7,338 nt of DNA, taken from contig RFTR01000099.1 in assembly GCA_009923345.1 (NCBI GenBank), positions 1-7,338 on the forward strand, written 5' to 3'. Positions 6,173-7,338 of the stretch are shown in pieces. This stretch comes from Betaproteobacteria bacterium. GTDB lineage: Bacteria; Pseudomonadota; Gammaproteobacteria; Burkholderiales; Burkholderiaceae_C. Every line of letters starts with the position of its first letter. Position 1 is the stretch's first letter. The position numbers and the translations under genes were made by a program. The notes beneath the pieces are model-generated. The model was not told where the DNA came from and searched no databases. It worked only from the letters and a program-made list of their open reading frames with translations.

Positions 6173-7338
6173 ATGAGTAACCATTTACGCACATTTGTAA
6201 TGCCCCAAGCCGTTTTGCTGGTTTGTTCAATAGCTGGTTGTGTAAATTGGCAATCCTCTGAAAACACTGCGTATAAATCTGCAATGGATGCAAAGAGTGC
6301 CGTTGCAGCAACTTCACCATTGCAGCCAGAAATTGCGAGTTCAATAAAACGCAATACAGACGTAATCACCCAGAGAACTGCGGTTGCAAGCGCCAATCCA
6401 TTAGCTTCCCAAGCCGGGCTTGACATATTGCAAGCAGGTGGATCTGCGGTAGACGCGGCAATTGCTGTGCAAATGGTTTTGGGTTTGGTCGAGCCTCAAT
6501 CCAGTGGCATTGGTGGCGGAGCTTTTTTGTTGCATAGCCAAGGCGCTGGACCCACGCGTCGCATGCAAGCTTTTGATGGCCGTGAGACAGCACCTGCTCT
6601 TGCAGACGAGTCTTTATTATTAAATGCGCAAGGACAGCCCTTACCTTTTTTTGAAGCTGTGGTGGGTGGCCGTTCTGTTGGAGCACCTGGCGTTTTGAAG
6701 ATGTTGGCCATGGCGCATCAGCAACACGGCAAATTACCTTGGCCTCGATTGTTCGAGCCCGCGATTAAGCTGGCAAAAAATGGTTTTGCCATCACCCCGC
6801 GTTTGCATGCTTCGCTGCTTGCGGATGCGTATCTCAAACTAGACCCAACTGCGCACACCTATTTTTTTCAAGCGCATGGTGCGCCACATCCAATTGGGCA
6901 TGTCTTGCGCAATCCAGAGTTTGCCGAGGTGTTGCTGCGTATTGCCAAGGAGGGCGTGGATGCTTTTTACAAAGGTGATGTGGCACATGCGATAGTCGAT
7001 AAAGTGCAGCAGCATCCAAAAAATCCAGGACGTTTAAGCCAGCAAGATTTAGTGCAATACCAAGCCAAAGAACGTGAAGTTTTGTGCTTTGACCATGCCG
7101 TGCGTACAAAAGTGTTTGAGATTTGTGGCTTCCCACCACCGAGTTCTGGTGCGATTGCGATTGGACAAATCTTGGGGCTGTTGCAATATGCGCCCACACC
7201 ATTCAAACCGCCCGTACAAGGTGCATTGGACGCAGATTGGTTACACGACTATGCCCAAGCTTCGCGCTTGGCATTTGCAGACCGTGCGCAATATGTGGCA
7301 GACCCTGACTTTGTGAAAGCACCTGCAGGAGATTGGCG
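6173..7338 (+). CDS. Lipoprotein gamma-glutamyltransferase, classical type (3' end outside window)
   Basis: 388 complete codons, open at the window end. ATG 6173 is chosen because it alone gives a full lipoprotein signal: short n-region with R6, hydrophobic core from 13, lipobox IAGC with the modified cysteine at C23. V24 at +2 would send it to the outer membrane under E. coli rules. A polar Ser/Ala/Thr-rich linker (about 24-68) leads into the GGT domain: ANPLASQAGL at 74-83, AGGSAVDAAIA at 88-98, SSGIGGGAF at 110-118, FDGRETAP with the gamma-glutamyl-binding arginine R137, a VGAPG turn, and PPPSSG at 321-326. By spacing from E. coli R114 and T391, the catalytic threonine should come about 22 codons past the window edge, so activity cannot be checked. 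Known role of the class: periplasmic cleavage of glutathione and other gamma-glutamyl compounds. It starts 42 bases after the previous gene with no terminator between, so the two GGT genes probably share a transcript. ATG 6200 is in frame but would remove the n-region. Confidence 0.92.
   Translation, partial: MSNHLRTFVMPQAVLLVCSIAGCVNWQSSENTAYKSAMDAKSAVAATSPLQPEIASSIKRNTDVITQRTAVASANPLASQAGLDILQAGGSAVDAAIAVQMVLGLVEPQSSGIGGGAFLLHSQGAGPTRRMQAFDGRETAPALADESLLLNAQGQPLPFFEAVVGGRSVGAPGVLKMLAMAHQQHGKLPWPRLFEPAIKLAKNGFAITPRLHASLLADAYLKLDPTAHTYFFQAHGAPHPIGHVLRNPEFAEVLLRIAKEGVDAFYKGDVAHAIVDKVQQHPKNPGRLSQQDLVQYQAKEREVLCFDHAVRTKVFEICGFPPPSSGAIAIGQILGLLQYAPTPFKPPVQGALDADWLHDYAQASRLAFADRAQYVADPDFVKAPAGDW

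Noticed and set aside
6834..7202. Minus-strand 122-codon frame opposite the lipoprotein GGT
   Set aside because: Antisense to clear GGT motifs including PPPSSG; no ribosome site or domain.

Overview
The window is 7.3 kb of tightly packed bacterial chromosome with every gene on the + strand. Gene content and protein style fit a betaproteobacterium of the order Burkholderiales, most likely a freshwater Comamonadaceae-type organism. The signs are a RecJ of the usual proteobacterial kind, a tripartite tricarboxylate transporter (a family greatly expanded in that group), and moderate GC (about 50% in hand-counted samples). The placement is inference; no rRNA or other marker gene is present.

Layout: (1) 1-1533 is the 3' nine-tenths of recJ, the 5'-3' single-strand DNA exonuclease, cut by the window start. 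(2) 1536-2297, two bases after the recJ stop, encodes a small spermidine-synthase-like Rossmann protein that lacks the usual aminopropyltransferase signature. (3) 2298-2431 is the only sizeable non-coding gap and holds three separate dyad symmetries, probably the control region of the next operon. (4) 2432-4446 is tctB-tctA, the two membrane subunits of a tripartite tricarboxylate transporter; no periplasmic binding protein (tctC) gene is in the window. (5) 4415-4494 carries several closely spaced inverted repeats ending in a strong intrinsic terminator. (6) 4508-6130 encodes a cytoplasmic Ntn-hydrolase of the gamma-glutamyltransferase (GGT) superfamily with an altered glutamate pocket. (7) 6173-7338 encodes a second GGT, of the classical type but with a lipoprotein signal; it runs off the window end before its catalytic threonine.

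Working together (inference): TctAB should import a small carboxylate with a binding protein encoded elsewhere. The lipoprotein GGT would cleave gamma-glutamyl compounds in the periplasm. The leaderless GGT-like enzyme would hydrolyse or transfer an acyl group in the cytoplasm. The close linkage of a permease pair and two GGT-family hydrolases suggests a scavenging module for amide- or peptide-linked carboxylates, but nothing in the sequence names the substrate.

I found no RNA genes, CRISPR arrays, insertion sequences, phage genes or attachment sites, and no clear evidence of a wholly new system. The most useful leads are the GGT pair with its unlike active sites and compartments, and the hairpin-rich junction between tctA and the first GGT gene.
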